A stretch of DNA of 64,000 bases from Planctomycetaceae bacterium (GCA_019636285.1 JAHBXV010000006.1:1-64000); one strand, 5' to 3'; numbered from the stretch's first letter, positions 46,861-56,054 are shown. Notes: a model not told the origin generated them from the letters alone. Translations and numbers: made by a program.

Positions 46861-49800
46861 GTGGGGCGAACCCTGCCAGTGGCGACCATTGCCTTTCTGG
46901 GATTCCTTCTGCATGCCGCGACGGGTTTCACCGACGAGGGCGTCGGAGAATTTGGCTTTCGCTCCCGGAAAGTGGTTCTGACCAATGCGACGGTCGTCGT
47001 CAAACCCGGAGAACGGCTTGATTCGGCCACTGTCGTGATCGAGGGTTCCCGAATCGTCGCTGTCGGCAAGGACATTCCCGTTCCCGCCGATGCCCGCGTC
47101 ATCGCCGTCGACGGTCACTTCGTCTACGCGGGCTTCGTGGATGCCGGGACCGATCGCGGCTTGCCCGCGGCGCAGCCGACTCCCATGGCAGGACGAACCC
47201 AGCCGGACCGCGAGACCTCGCTGGCGAGTCTGCCGATCGACCGGGCGAAAGGGCTCACTCCCGAGTTTCGCGCGTCGGAGCATGTCGCCCTCTCCGAGGC
47301 CGACCGCGAGGCGTTTCGTTCGGCCGGATTCTGCGCGGTTCGCGTCCTGCCGACCGGACGCCTGATGAGTGGTGAAAGCGCGCTGATTAGCACGGCCTCG
47401 CTGCCGCGTGCCGAGGTGGTTGTGCCAGGCGGTGAAGCGGCGCTCTTGGAATTGCGCGGGCTGGGGGGCGACGGTTATCCCGCCACGCTGATGGGGGCGT
47501 TTGCCCATTTGCGGCAGGCCTACCTCGATGCCGAGGCTTATGCCGAGACCTGGCGGCGCTACGAAATGCTGTTAATCAACAAGCAGGTGACGGAGTTCCC
47601 GCCCCGTGTCGACCCACGGCTCGCGGCGATCGCGCGTCATCGTGCCGAACTGGATCACATCTTCCTCGCGAACTCCATCGACGACATCGACCGCGTAATT
47701 GCCTTCAAGCGGGAAATTCTTTCGTCCGAAGAGATTCCCGAGCAGGGAGCCATCTGGATTCGCGGCGCACACGAGGCCGGGAAGCGGGTCGATGCCCTCA
47801 AAACTCACAATCTCCGCGTCATTCAGCAGGTCGACTTTGGCGAAGAACCCAAACTCGAACCTCCCAAACCGAAGGATGACGAGCTTCCCGAAACGGTTTC
47901 GCCGATCGAAGTCCGACAGCAGGCCCACGCGGACTGGCTGGAGCGAGTTCGCGGCCTCAAGACACTTCATGAGGGGGACGTCGAGTTCGCGTTGTCGACA
48001 ATCGGTAGCAAGTCTCCAACCGAGGCGCTGCAGAGTCTTCGCCGGGCAATCCGCGAAGGTCTACCGGCCGATGCGGCGCTTGCGGCACTGACCACATTTG
48101 CTCCTGACGCTGGTCATAACACGGTCGCGCCGGGAAGCGTCGCCTCGCTGGTGGTCATGACGGGACCATTTGAAGAGGACTTCTCGAAGGTTCGCTACTG
48201 CCTCGTTCAAGGCCACGTCCACGAGTACAACCGGACTGAGAAGCCGAAAACGAAGGAATCGAAGTCCGATGAAGAACCGGCAACTCCCAGTCAGATCGCC
48301 GGTCGCTGGCAGGTGACCGTGACTACCAGTGGCCAGCCGACGCGGGGGGAACTGGAACTGATCCAGCGCGACGCGAAACTCTCGGGGTCATTCACCAGCA
48401 CGTCGGGAGATGGTTTGGTCGAGTCGGGTCGAGTTCAGGGGAACTCGGTTGAGTGGACCGTTGCCATTGGCGCCGGCGCGAAGACGGTCTCCCTCGTCTT
48501 CACCGGGAAATTTGAAGACGGCAAACTCTCGGGCGAATTGAAGACCCCCTTCGGTCCGCCCACCCCCTGGTCGGCCGAGCGAATCGAAGAACAGCCCGCC
48601 GATGCCCTGAACCCGATTGCCTTGGGGGGGATCGACGAGGGAAAACCAGAGGGCTCCGGGGACACGCCCCAACTCAACGAAGTCGAGCCTGTCGAACTCG
48701 ATCTCCACCGTCGTGGAACACCGGCTTCCGTCGAGCCCGGTTCGCTCATCGTCCGTCGGGGAACAGTGCTGACCGCGACCGGAGAAACACTGGTCGAAAC
48801 CGACATCCTGATTCAGGATGGGCGGATTGCCATGATCGGCAAGGATCTGCCCGCGCCAGCCGACATTCGCGAGATCGATGCAGCGGGGCGATTTGTCATG
48901 CCAGGAGTCGTCGACACCCACAGCCACATGATGCTGGTCGATGTCAACGAGTCGACCGACTCCATTGTGTGCGAAGTCCGTATGCAGGACGCGATCCGCA
49001 CCAGCGATGACAACGAGTATCGCAATCTCGCGACAGGCATGACGACCGCCAGACTGCTGCACGGTTCAGCGAACTGCATTGGCGGTCAGCACGCCATGGT
49101 GAAGCTGAAGATCGGCGCCACCATCGCCGATCACCTCTTTCCCGATACGCCCGTCGGCGTAAAGTTCGCGCTGGGCGAAAATGTGAAGTTCCGCACCAGC
49201 CGGTTTCCCAACACGCGGCTGGGAGTCGAGGCGACCATTAACCGGGCGTTCTACGAGGCAGCCGACTATCGCCGCGTTTGGAATGCCTACGAACAGGCCC
49301 GCATGAAAGGGGAAGTCGTCGAGCCGCCGCGTCGTGACCTGCGCCTGGAGGCGCTGACGCAGTTACTCAATCAGGAAATCTTCATTCACAGCCACTGCTA
49401 CCGGGCCGATGAAATCCTGATGCTGCTCCGCGTCGCCGAAACGCATGGCATGCGGGTCTGGTCGCTGCAACACGTCTTGGAGGGCTACAAGGTCGCCCCC
49501 GAAATCGCCCGGCACGGCGCGAGCTGCAGCACCTTCGCCGACCATTGGGGCTACAAGGTCGAAGCTTACGATGCCACACCTTACAACGCCTGGCTGCTCC
49601 AGCAGGCCGGCGCGAACGTGGTCATCAAGAGTGATTTCCCCGTGGTCCGCGTCCCGCTCACGATTGAAGCGGCGAAGACCATGCGCTACGGCATGAGCGA
49701 GGCCTCCGCCTTGCAGACGATCACCCGCAATCCGTCCCGGGAACTCGGCATCGACGAAGAGGTCGGAACTCTGGAAGTCGGCAAGATGGGTGACCTCGCC

Positions 49801-51159
49801 ATTTTCAGCGGACACCCGCTCAATATCTTCTCCCGCTGCGAGTACACGATCATCGAAGGGCAAGTCCACTTCGATCGCAGCCATCAACCTTCCGCAATGA
49901 CGGCTGCTGCCGTTGAGCGATCAGCTCGACCGGCGTCTGTCACGCTGCCGGGCGATGGTGAACGGCCCGGCCGCATTGACTGGCCTGCCGTCAGCGAGCG
50001 AGTCGCCCTGACCAACGCCGTGATTCACCCCGTCGATTCTGACGAAGTCATCGAGGGAACACTTCTCGTTCATGGCGAAACCATCGAAGCACTCGGCAAG
50101 GACATTGCCATCCCGGACGGAACAACGGCTGTCGATCTCGGAGGATTGCATGTCTATCCCGGTCTCATCGATGCCGGTTCGCTGTTGGGGCTGACGGAAA
50201 TCGGCAAAGTTCGCGAAACGCAGGACTTCGCCGAGTCGGGCGAGTTCCAGCCCGATCTCATCGGCGGCGTTGCCGTTAATCCAGATTCGGAACATCTGCC
50301 GATCGCCCGGTTCGGCGGCGTGCTGACGGCCGTCACGCGCCCCGTCAGTGGTCGCGTCGCCGGGCAGGCATCCTTCATTCAACTCGACGGCTGGACGGTT
50401 CCCGAGATGACCATCGACGCGACGGCTGGTCTCGTGGTGAACTGGCCCGCAGGCAAGGACCGCCGTGAGCCACTGAAGAAGCTCAACGAGTTCTTCGACG
50501 AAGCGGCTCGCTACAGGGCCGCCCGCGAAGCGGCCGACGAAGCGAATCGACCGGGCGTCGATCCGCGTTTCGAGGCGATGCTCCCCTACCTGTCCGGCGC
50601 GAAGCCGGTCATCTTCGAGGCCCATTCCCGAATGCAGATCGAAGAAGCGCTCGAGTTCATCAAGACACGTTCGCTCAAAGGCATCATCGGCGGTGGACAG
50701 GATGCATGGAAGCTAGCCAAACAACTGGCCGAGCAAAAAGTCTCGGTCATTATCGACCCGGTCTTTCAGACACCCCAGGAGGGCTACGATCCTTATGACA
50801 CAACCTGGGCCAACGCGGGCCGGCTCCACGATGCGGGAGTCGCGATCGCCTTCCGCACGGACGATGCCGCTCACGCGCACACGCTGCCGTTCAACGCCGG
50901 GCGCTCGGTCGCCTTCGGGCTGCCCGAATCGGCCGCCCTCCGCGCGCTCACTCTGGGACCGGCGGAGATCCTCGGCGTCGATGATCGGCTGGGCTCACTG
51001 ACGCCCGGCAAATGGGCAACGCTCATCATCACCGACGGCAGCCCGCTGCAACCCTCGACGCTAGTGCTGGGAGCGATGATCCGCGGGCGGCGGATTTCCC
51101 TGGAAACCCGCCATACCCGCTTCGCCGAGAAGTACCGCCAGCGGCTCGCAGCGCCCTAG
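46861..51159 (+). CDS. Triple amidohydrolase-like fusion protein
   Basis: A 1432-residue exported protein (signal peptide VATIAFLGFLLHAATGFTDE at about 7-26). Three modules have the amidohydrolase composite start (LTNATVV..., GTVLTATGE..., LTNAVIHPV...) near 40, 640 and 1045. Only the middle module keeps the metal site: GVVDTHSHMM (His687, His689) with IHSHCYRADE (His843, His845). In the first the place reads YAGFVDAGTDRG and in the third YPGLIDAGSLLG, without histidines, so these are probably non-catalytic. Between modules 1 and 2 (about 470-570) lies a lipocalin-like beta segment (GRWQVTVTTSG). The start is a GTG at 46861. Members of the imidazolonepropionase-like group of this size occur in planctomycetes; the substrate is unknown. 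It is followed convergently by the thioredoxin-like gene. Confidence 0.85.
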   Translation: MGRTLPVATIAFLGFLLHAATGFTDEGVGEFGFRSRKVVLTNATVVVKPGERLDSATVVIEGSRIVAVGKDIPVPADARVIAVDGHFVYAGFVDAGTDRGLPAAQPTPMAGRTQPDRETSLASLPIDRAKGLTPEFRASEHVALSEADREAFRSAGFCAVRVLPTGRLMSGESALISTASLPRAEVVVPGGEAALLELRGLGGDGYPATLMGAFAHLRQAYLDAEAYAETWRRYEMLLINKQVTEFPPRVDPRLAAIARHRAELDHIFLANSIDDIDRVIAFKREILSSEEIPEQGAIWIRGAHEAGKRVDALKTHNLRVIQQVDFGEEPKLEPPKPKDDELPETVSPIEVRQQAHADWLERVRGLKTLHEGDVEFALSTIGSKSPTEALQSLRRAIREGLPADAALAALTTFAPDAGHNTVAPGSVASLVVMTGPFEEDFSKVRYCLVQGHVHEYNRTEKPKTKESKSDEEPATPSQIAGRWQVTVTTSGQPTRGELELIQRDAKLSGSFTSTSGDGLVESGRVQGNSVEWTVAIGAGAKTVSLVFTGKFEDGKLSGELKTPFGPPTPWSAERIEEQPADALNPIALGGIDEGKPEGSGDTPQLNEVEPVELDLHRRGTPASVEPGSLIVRRGTVLTATGETLVETDILIQDGRIAMIGKDLPAPADIREIDAAGRFVMPGVVDTHSHMMLVDVNESTDSIVCEVRMQDAIRTSDDNEYRNLATGMTTARLLHGSANCIGGQHAMVKLKIGATIADHLFPDTPVGVKFALGENVKFRTSRFPNTRLGVEATINRAFYEAADYRRVWNAYEQARMKGEVVEPPRRDLRLEALTQLLNQEIFIHSHCYRADEILMLLRVAETHGMRVWSLQHVLEGYKVAPEIARHGASCSTFADHWGYKVEAYDATPYNAWLLQQAGANVVIKSDFPVVRVPLTIEAAKTMRYGMSEASALQTITRNPSRELGIDEEVGTLEVGKMGDLAIFSGHPLNIFSRCEYTIIEGQVHFDRSHQPSAMTAAAVERSARPASVTLPGDGERPGRIDWPAVSERVALTNAVIHPVDSDEVIEGTLLVHGETIEALGKDIAIPDGTTAVDLGGLHVYPGLIDAGSLLGLTEIGKVRETQDFAESGEFQPDLIGGVAVNPDSEHLPIARFGGVLTAVTRPVSGRVAGQASFIQLDGWTVPEMTIDATAGLVVNWPAGKDRREPLKKLNEFFDEAARYRAAREAADEANRPGVDPRFEAMLPYLSGAKPVIFEAHSRMQIEEALEFIKTRSLKGIIGGGQDAWKLAKQLAEQKVSVIIDPVFQTPQEGYDPYDTTWANAGRLHDAGVAIAFRTDDAAHAHTLPFNAGRSVAFGLPESAALRALTLGPAEILGVDDRLGSLTPGKWATLIITDGSPLQPSTLVLGAMIRGRRISLETRHTRFAEKYRQRLAAP

Positions 51160-51175
51160 TCGCCGATTCACGCGG

Positions 51176-51646
51176 CTATCGCTTGGTCCCGCGCACCTGC
51201 CGGATCTTGGCTCCTTCGGCCAACGCGAGATCCAGTTCTTCGCGGTACTTCTCGTACTTGTAGTAGCCGATCGTTCGTTTCAGAAGATCGGCTTCGGGGC
51301 TGAGGACCACCGATGCCGGCAACTGCTCGACTTCCAGCACCTTCGCCGCGTGCGGCTCTTTATCGAAGTCGAGGTGGACGGGAATGAACGAGCTTTGCAC
51401 GAATTCCACCATGCGGCGGTCGGCGAACGTCTCACGATCGAGCTTGTGGCAAAACGTACACCAGCTCGCGCCGAACACGATGAGAATCGGCTTGTCGTCC
51501 CGGACCGCGAGGCGATAGGCGGCTTTCAAGTCGGTCTGCCACTCGATTTTCGGGGCCGCCTGATTGAAGGGCCCCGCGAACCCCGGTCGGGCGGCGGCTG
51601 TCAGTGCCAGCGTGGCGGAAGCGGCCAGAAACCGTCGTCGATCCAT
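51176..51646 (-). CDS. Tat-exported thioredoxin-fold protein
   Basis: A 156-residue protein. MDRRRFLAASATLALTAAA is a Tat-like signal (Arg-Arg near the start, hydrophobic core). The thioredoxin domain has the redox motif WCTFC (Cys63, Cys66), then FADRRMVEFVQSSF, VHLDFDKEP and the cis-Pro region LPASVVL. It resembles periplasmic DsbD-C/thioredoxin_7-type proteins that reduce or guard disulfides. ATG 51646 puts the signal at the N-terminus; the longer frame to 51784 has none. Convergent with the amidohydrolase gene, 16 nt apart. Confidence 0.85.
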   Translation of the reverse strand: MDRRRFLAASATLALTAAARPGFAGPFNQAAPKIEWQTDLKAAYRLAVRDDKPILIVFGASWCTFCHKLDRETFADRRMVEFVQSSFIPVHLDFDKEPHAAKVLEVEQLPASVVLSPEADLLKRTIGYYKYEKYREELDLALAEGAKIRQVRGTKR

Positions 51647-52146
51647 CGAATTGGCCCTCGTGCAAGTGGTTGCCAAACCCCTGACCCAGCCGGTTGACGC
51701 GGCAATGCAGTCGTTGCCGTGGTTCGGGGACTTAAACAACGATCTCTTGATGTTCTTGCCAGCCCGTCTGGTCCAAGTTCGCAAACGGGGTCTGCCCGGT
51801 TCTTATCGGAGTGGCTCGTCACGGGGCTGTGAAGCTTTTCCGGAAGTGTTGGTTGGACCGCATTTTCGGCTGATACATCCGCTACAGTCGCTAAACTCAC
51901 CGGCGGATTTGGCTGAAGTTGCTCGTAGCCCTCGAAGCCGTTACGGAGTCGCACCCGGCGCTGACTTTGCGGTTAGGTCGAGGGTCGAGAGTCTAGAGTC
52001 GAGCGAGAAAGACGGAAGAATTCCTTTGTCTTCCTCGACTCTAGACTCTCGACCCTCGACTCAATCCAAAGCCCCGGCAGGCCCCGAACAAGGACGACGA
52101 AGGCTCTTTCAAGGCTCCCAATCCGTCCGCCCAGGACAAAGAGAAC
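51647..52146. other. 500-nt gap with a long inverted repeat
   Basis: The region between the thioredoxin-like and TRIC genes has no gene. It contains the perfect 27-bp inverted repeat at 51977-52060. The rest shows no structure I can name, apart from a weak resemblance of 51680-51710 to the left end of the 76-bp element. Confidence 0.5.
51977..52060. repeat. Perfect 27-bp inverted repeat
   Basis: The left arm (51977-52003) and right arm (52034-52060) are exact reverse complements; each carries TCTAGA and GTCGAG/CTCGAC words. The 30-nt loop also contains partly complementary purine/pyrimidine tracts, so the hairpin could be longer. It is not a typical terminator: there is no T-run and the stem is far longer than needed. 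It lies 87 nt upstream of the TRIC gene. Confidence 0.85.
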
Positions 52147-52764
52147 ATGCTGACCGCGATTGAATACGCCGCCGTCATTTCGTCCGCCCTTTATGGCGTG
52201 CTGCTGGCCGCGCGGAAGGAACTGGACGTCATCGGTTCGATCACGCTGGCTTTCGCCATCGCGTTCGGCGGCGGAACCCTCCGCGATCTGTTCCTCGATC
52301 GTCATCCTCTGTTCTGGATTGCGAACGTCCACTACTCGCAGATCGTGTTCGTTCTCGCCGCGCTTGGGGCCTTTCTGCCCCGGTTGACGCATCGACTGGA
52401 GCCCTATCTCGCGCTTCCCGACGCCCTCGGTCTCGGGTTGTTCAGCGTGCTGGGAACCCTCTTCGCCGTGGAAGCCGGCGCGCCGCTGTTCGTGGCGTCC
52501 TTGATGGGGGTGGTGACGGGAACCTTCGGCGGCGTGATTGGCGATGTCATCTGCAACGAGATTCCCCGCCTGTTCCGTCCCAGCCCGCTCTACGCCACCT
52601 GTTCCTTCCTCGGCGCCTGGCTCTACCTGATCCTGATCCGGTGCGCGGTTCCGACCGGTTGGGCGATCACCGGGGGCATCGCCGTGACGGTCATCCTGCG
52701 ATTGATCGCTGTTCGGCGCGGCTGGTCGTTCCCGGCTGCACGCTTATCGACCGATTCCCCCTGA
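52147..52764 (+). CDS. TRIC/UPF0126-type cation channel
   Basis: A 205-residue membrane protein with seven helices and the UPF0126 (YicG/TRIC) double-repeat layout: FGGGTLRDLFLDR (first repeat) and GTFGGVIGDVICNE (second repeat) are the paired GGG/D motifs of the family. Prokaryotic TRIC proteins are homotrimeric monovalent-cation channels. ATG 52147 is used. It converges with the STN-like gene. Confidence 0.9.
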   Translation: MLTAIEYAAVISSALYGVLLAARKELDVIGSITLAFAIAFGGGTLRDLFLDRHPLFWIANVHYSQIVFVLAALGAFLPRLTHRLEPYLALPDALGLGLFSVLGTLFAVEAGAPLFVASLMGVVTGTFGGVIGDVICNEIPRLFRPSPLYATCSFLGAWLYLILIRCAVPTGWAITGGIAVTVILRLIAVRRGWSFPAARLSTDSP

Positions 52765-52795
52765 AAAGCCGCCATCGCCGATGGCGGTCTTCCCT

Positions 52796-53914
52796 CTATT
52801 TTTCCGCGGGAACCAACCGGACCATATTCCCCTCAACGACGAACTCAATCCCGCTGTCAGCAAACAATTCCCGAAAGAACTCGTCTGCCGTCAGTCGTTC
52901 GGCCATCACCGTGACTTGTCGATCGAGATCGATTTCCGCCTGTTTCAACGAATCGGCATCGTACTGAAACGTGATGCCGGACTTCTCCAGTTCCGCGAGC
53001 ACGGCAGACAAGGGTGCTCCGGCGATCTGCAAGGTGAATCGTCGCGAGGCAAGCGGTGTCTTACCGGTCTTCGTCGGAACCGTCGCGCGCGGCAGGGAAC
53101 GCCCTTGCAAGATGGCGTCCAGTGCCTCGTGAGCTTCCAGCAGCCCCGCCACGGTTACCGCCTGCCCCTTCTTCGACACGATGAGGGCCTCTGGCCACGT
53201 CTGTTGCCAGTCGGACAGGCGGCGGTCGGCGTCGCGCGGTGGAAGTCGATGCTCGCGCGTCAGCGAGACGTCATCCGGCAGGCGCGTCACCCGCAGTTGT
53301 CCCGTCTCGGGATTCACGCGCACGGTGCGGTTGCTGTTCATCAGAGCCAGTGTCAGCGCTTCGGCTGCCGCCACTGCGGGGAAGTCCCCCTGCCGCCAGT
53401 GGTCGTGCGGAATCGCGTCAATTCCCTCGATCGTGAGGTTCCAGTGAGACGCGTCGCCGATCTTCGCCACGATCTCGGCCGGTGTCGCCAGATCGTCCCA
53501 GGACAGCGACTTTCGTGCGAGTATTCGCTGACCGCGGTCTCCGTCAGCGGCGATTGCTTCATCGACAAGGACGATCAGCGTTCTCAATCGCCGGGCGGTT
53601 TCCTCTGGTGCGATGACCACCAGCGAGTGGAATGCGACAACGTCCGCCCCTGCCGACTCGGCCATCTCGCGAAGGGCATCAATGGTTGGCGTCCCGGAAA
53701 ACGACGCGTTGATAGGCGTCGTGGGGTCGATACGCGGATCGACAAAGACTGCGATCCGCCGGGCTGAAGATAGTTTCTCGACCGCATCGACCAGCGTGAC
53801 GCCAGCCCATTGAGCATTCAGCGGCGCGGCGAGTTCGCGAGCCAGTTCGGGACCGGTCTTCCAGATGCCGGGATCGGCCGCGACAACAACGAAGAAAAGC
53901 GGCAGTGCAAACAT
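52796..53914 (-). CDS. Exported protein with STN-like domain
   Basis: A 372-residue exported protein; the N-terminus ALPLFFVVVAADPG is a short signal peptide. Two or three alpha/beta repeats resemble the secretin/TonB short N-terminal (STN) fold: for example LVDAVEKLSSARRIAVFVDP at about 40-60 and SAVLAELEKSGITFQYDADS near 310. Such domains sit in the periplasm, often in secretin or TonB-receptor assemblies, but no such partner is visible here. ATG 53914 is chosen; the longer frame (to 54112) overlaps the divergent oxidoreductase gene. Function not known. Confidence 0.65.
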   Translation of the reverse strand: MFALPLFFVVVAADPGIWKTGPELARELAAPLNAQWAGVTLVDAVEKLSSARRIAVFVDPRIDPTTPINASFSGTPTIDALREMAESAGADVVAFHSLVVIAPEETARRLRTLIVLVDEAIAADGDRGQRILARKSLSWDDLATPAEIVAKIGDASHWNLTIEGIDAIPHDHWRQGDFPAVAAAEALTLALMNSNRTVRVNPETGQLRVTRLPDDVSLTREHRLPPRDADRRLSDWQQTWPEALIVSKKGQAVTVAGLLEAHEALDAILQGRSLPRATVPTKTGKTPLASRRFTLQIAGAPLSAVLAELEKSGITFQYDADSLKQAEIDLDRQVTVMAERLTADEFFRELFADSGIEFVVEGNMVRLVPAEK

Positions 53915-54056
53915 GGTCTGCTTCCGAATTCGATCAACCGTCGTCGCGATGTGGTTCCCGTGTTTTCCAGGGGCGGCGCTGGACGCGGCGGGCGAATTGG
54001 CGAGAATACCCGTTCTTCTCGGTCTCGAACACAACTCTTGACGAAGGAATCTTGCG

Positions 54057-55169
54057 ATGGGCACCCCGGTTCGCGTCGCGATGGTCGGTTTGGGATTCGG
54101 TGCGGAGTTCATTCCGATCTATCAGCGGCATCCCGACGCCGAGGTCCATGTCATCTGCCAGCGGACCGAGTCGCACTTGCAGGAGGTCGGCGATCGCTTC
54201 GGCATCGCGAACCGCTACACCGATTTCGAACAGGTTCTGGCCGACCCGAAAGTCGACTTCGTCCATATCAACTCGCCGATCCCCGATCATGCCTGGATGT
54301 CGCTCAAGGCTCTCGACGCCGGCAAGCATGTGATGTGTACCGTGCCGATGGCGACGACCATCGAGGAATGCGACCAGATCTGCGAGAAGGTGGCTAAGAC
54401 AGGCCTCAAGTACATGATGGCCGAAACCGTCGTCTACAGCCGCGAGTTTCTCTTCATCAAAGATCTCTACCGCAAGGGCGAACTCGGGAAGATCCAGCAT
54501 CTGGCTGCCTCGCATCCGCAAGACATGGACGGCTGGCCAAGCTATTGGGAAAAGATGATTCCCATGCACTACGCCACCCACGTCGTCAGCCCCTGCCTGG
54601 GACTCCTCGACGCGCGAGCCGAGTATGTGAGCTGCTTTGGTTCGGGGACGGTGCGCGACGACATTGCCCAGAAGTCGGGCAACAAGTACGCCGTCGAGAG
54701 CTGCCATATCAAGGTGAAGGACAGCGACGTCACCGCCCACATCTGGCGGTTCCTGTACGACGTCGCCCGCCAGTACCGCGAAAGCTTCGACGTCTACGGG
54801 ACGAAAAAGAGCTTCGAGTGGACGCTCGTGGAAGGGGAACCCCACGTCATCCACACGGCGAAGAAGCCGGAGCCGGAGATTCCCTCGAAGGTCGAAGTCC
54901 CCGACTTCGCGCACCTCTTGCCCGAATCGATCCGCCTCTTCACGCAGACGATCCAGGACGCCGACCATCTGTCGTTCGTGCAAGGCGGCGGCCACGGCGG
55001 CAGCCACCCCCACCTCGTCCACGAATTCGTCTCGGCCCTGGTGCAAAACCGCGACCCCTGGCCAAACGCCACGACGAGCGCGAACTGGACCTGCGTCGGA
55101 ATCTGCGCGCACCAGTCGGCCCAGAAGGGGGGAGAAATAGTGAAGCTCCCGGCGTTCACGCTGGGGTAG
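54057..55169 (+). CDS. Gfo/Idh/MocA-type oxidoreductase, catalytic Lys not conserved
   Basis: A 370-residue protein with an N-terminal Rossmann fold (VAMVGLGFGAEFIP, 7-20) and a C-terminal alpha/beta domain of the Gfo/Idh/MocA family. In active enzymes the end of the Rossmann part reads C-E-K-P with the catalytic Lys; here it is MCTVPMATT (Cys94-Thr95-Val96-Pro97). It may therefore bind NAD(P) and a sugar-like ligand without the usual chemistry, or use another base. ATG 54057 is used. Divergent from the STN-like gene. The substrate is unknown; inositol-like or sugar metabolism is typical of the family. Confidence 0.85.
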   Translation: MGTPVRVAMVGLGFGAEFIPIYQRHPDAEVHVICQRTESHLQEVGDRFGIANRYTDFEQVLADPKVDFVHINSPIPDHAWMSLKALDAGKHVMCTVPMATTIEECDQICEKVAKTGLKYMMAETVVYSREFLFIKDLYRKGELGKIQHLAASHPQDMDGWPSYWEKMIPMHYATHVVSPCLGLLDARAEYVSCFGSGTVRDDIAQKSGNKYAVESCHIKVKDSDVTAHIWRFLYDVARQYRESFDVYGTKKSFEWTLVEGEPHVIHTAKKPEPEIPSKVEVPDFAHLLPESIRLFTQTIQDADHLSFVQGGGHGGSHPHLVHEFVSALVQNRDPWPNATTSANWTCVGICAHQSAQKGGEIVKLPAFTLG

Positions 55170-55295
55170 AATGGACTGGAGTAACTTTGTTACCACTCCG
55201 CATTGTCCGGCGTGGAAAAAGGCAAAGCCTGTGAGCGAGACGATTTCACGCCGGTTTCGAGACTTGATTCTTCGTTCTTTGCTGAGGACGCAAAA

Positions 55296-55538
55296 ATGTC
55301 CTGCAACGTGATTGTTCGTTACACGGACGGCGTCTTGATCCCAGAGGAGCCGGTCCAGCTTGCCGAAAACTCACGGTTCTTGCTCGTCCCACTTCCGGAT
55401 GCTGAAGAGGCGACGCCTCCGCGACCTCCCATCGGATCGCGCGAGGCTCAGCTTGCGTTTATCGAGCATTGCAAAGCCTCGAAATTGAAGCTGGGAGGTT
55501 GGAACGGACGAGAGGAGTTGTATGACGACCGCATTTGA
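55296..55538 (+). CDS. DUF104/AF2212-type antitoxin (orphan)
   Basis: An 80-residue protein. The N-terminal VRYTDGVLIPEEPVQLAENS matches the AF2212/DUF104 antitoxin pattern (Y-x-x-G-x-L-x-P-x-x-P-x-x-L), and the C-terminus, GGWNGREELYDDRI, resembles the toxin-binding tail. ATG 55296 is preferred to the longer frame from 55203. Its natural partner is a PIN-domain RNase, and a PIN-like start codon and first nine residues overlap its end (55522), but that gene is broken, so the antitoxin is orphaned. Confidence 0.7.
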   Translation: MSCNVIVRYTDGVLIPEEPVQLAENSRFLLVPLPDAEEATPPRPPIGSREAQLAFIEHCKASKLKLGGWNGREELYDDRI

Positions 55539-55626
55539 TTCGAGTGTAAAGCAGTTGTGGGCCATCTCGGTGCGGTTGAGCCATTTGTGCGCTCTTGTTC
55601 CCAGCCTCTGCCTGCCACCGAGATAA
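55522..55626 (+). pseudogene. Broken PIN-domain toxin (first residues only)
   Basis: An ATG at 55522, after AGAGGAG and overlapping the antitoxin stop, begins MTTAFDSSV, the usual first strand of PIN ribonucleases with the first metal-binding Asp. After about nine residues similarity ends and the frame runs into unrelated sequence, with a stop at 55624-55626. The junction is followed by a degenerate GTTCCCAG...GCCTG repeat. Probably a toxin gene disrupted or deleted after Val9. Confidence 0.6.
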
Positions 55627-55703
55627 AAATCGAGCGGTAAGAGTTCTCGACAGCCACGACGTGTTGTGGCATGCTTAGTCGATCAATAGCCAGGGGAAAT
55701 GTA

Positions 55704-55967
55704 ATGACGGCGCGGGAACAATTGCTGCAACAAGCCTTGGCACTCTCCCCTGCCGATCAGGTATTCCTGGCGCGGTCCTTGGCAGATCATTTGCTCGCCC
55801 GTACCGTTCCTGAGACGGAAGAATCCGCAGGGTCGGTTGATGGACAATTGCTGCTCGAACTGCGGCAGCGTTCCGCCGCGTACCAATCAGGTCAAACCAC
55901 CTCACAAGTGGCTGCGGATGTCTTGAACGACCTGCGAAAATGTCAGGCGAGCGAGAGTCCCGATTGA
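55704..55967 (+). CDS. Addiction-module protein of the TIGR02574 type (orphan antitoxin)
   Basis: An 87-residue helical protein. REQLLQQALALSPADQVFLA matches the start of the putative addiction-module component family (TIGR02574: ...LLEEALxLxPxERxxLAexLLxSL...), and the end, ELRQRSAAYQSGQTTSQ, its R-x-x-x-Y/D-x-G tail. ATG 55704 follows CAGGGGAAA. A RelE/ParE toxin normally follows; none is seen in the next 195 nt. Close to the other orphan antitoxin. Confidence 0.75.
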   Translation: MTAREQLLQQALALSPADQVFLARSLADHLLARTVPETEESAGSVDGQLLLELRQRSAAYQSGQTTSQVAADVLNDLRKCQASESPD

Positions 55968-56007
55968 TCATTCGCTACGTCCCATGCTCCGTCTAGTCGT
56001 ACGCAAT

Positions 56008-56054
56008 GAGGCGGAGCCTCAAAACGCGGCGTTCCCAGGCGGAGCCCGGGAACG
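56008..56054. repeat. GC-rich palindromic repeat (GTTCCCAGGCGGAGCC type)
   Basis: GAGGCGGAGCCTC (56008-56020) and CGTTCCCAGGCGGAGCCCGG GAACG (56030-56054) are two palindromic units 9 nt apart. The second is the inverted form of the motif at 29515-29535. They lie in the 195-nt gap between the antitoxin and the first glycosyltransferase, with no gene. Confidence 0.6.

Noticed and set aside
51669-51710. Third copy of the 76-bp element
   Set aside because: CTGACCCAGCCGGTTG resembles the left end, but the right end and the spacing are missing.
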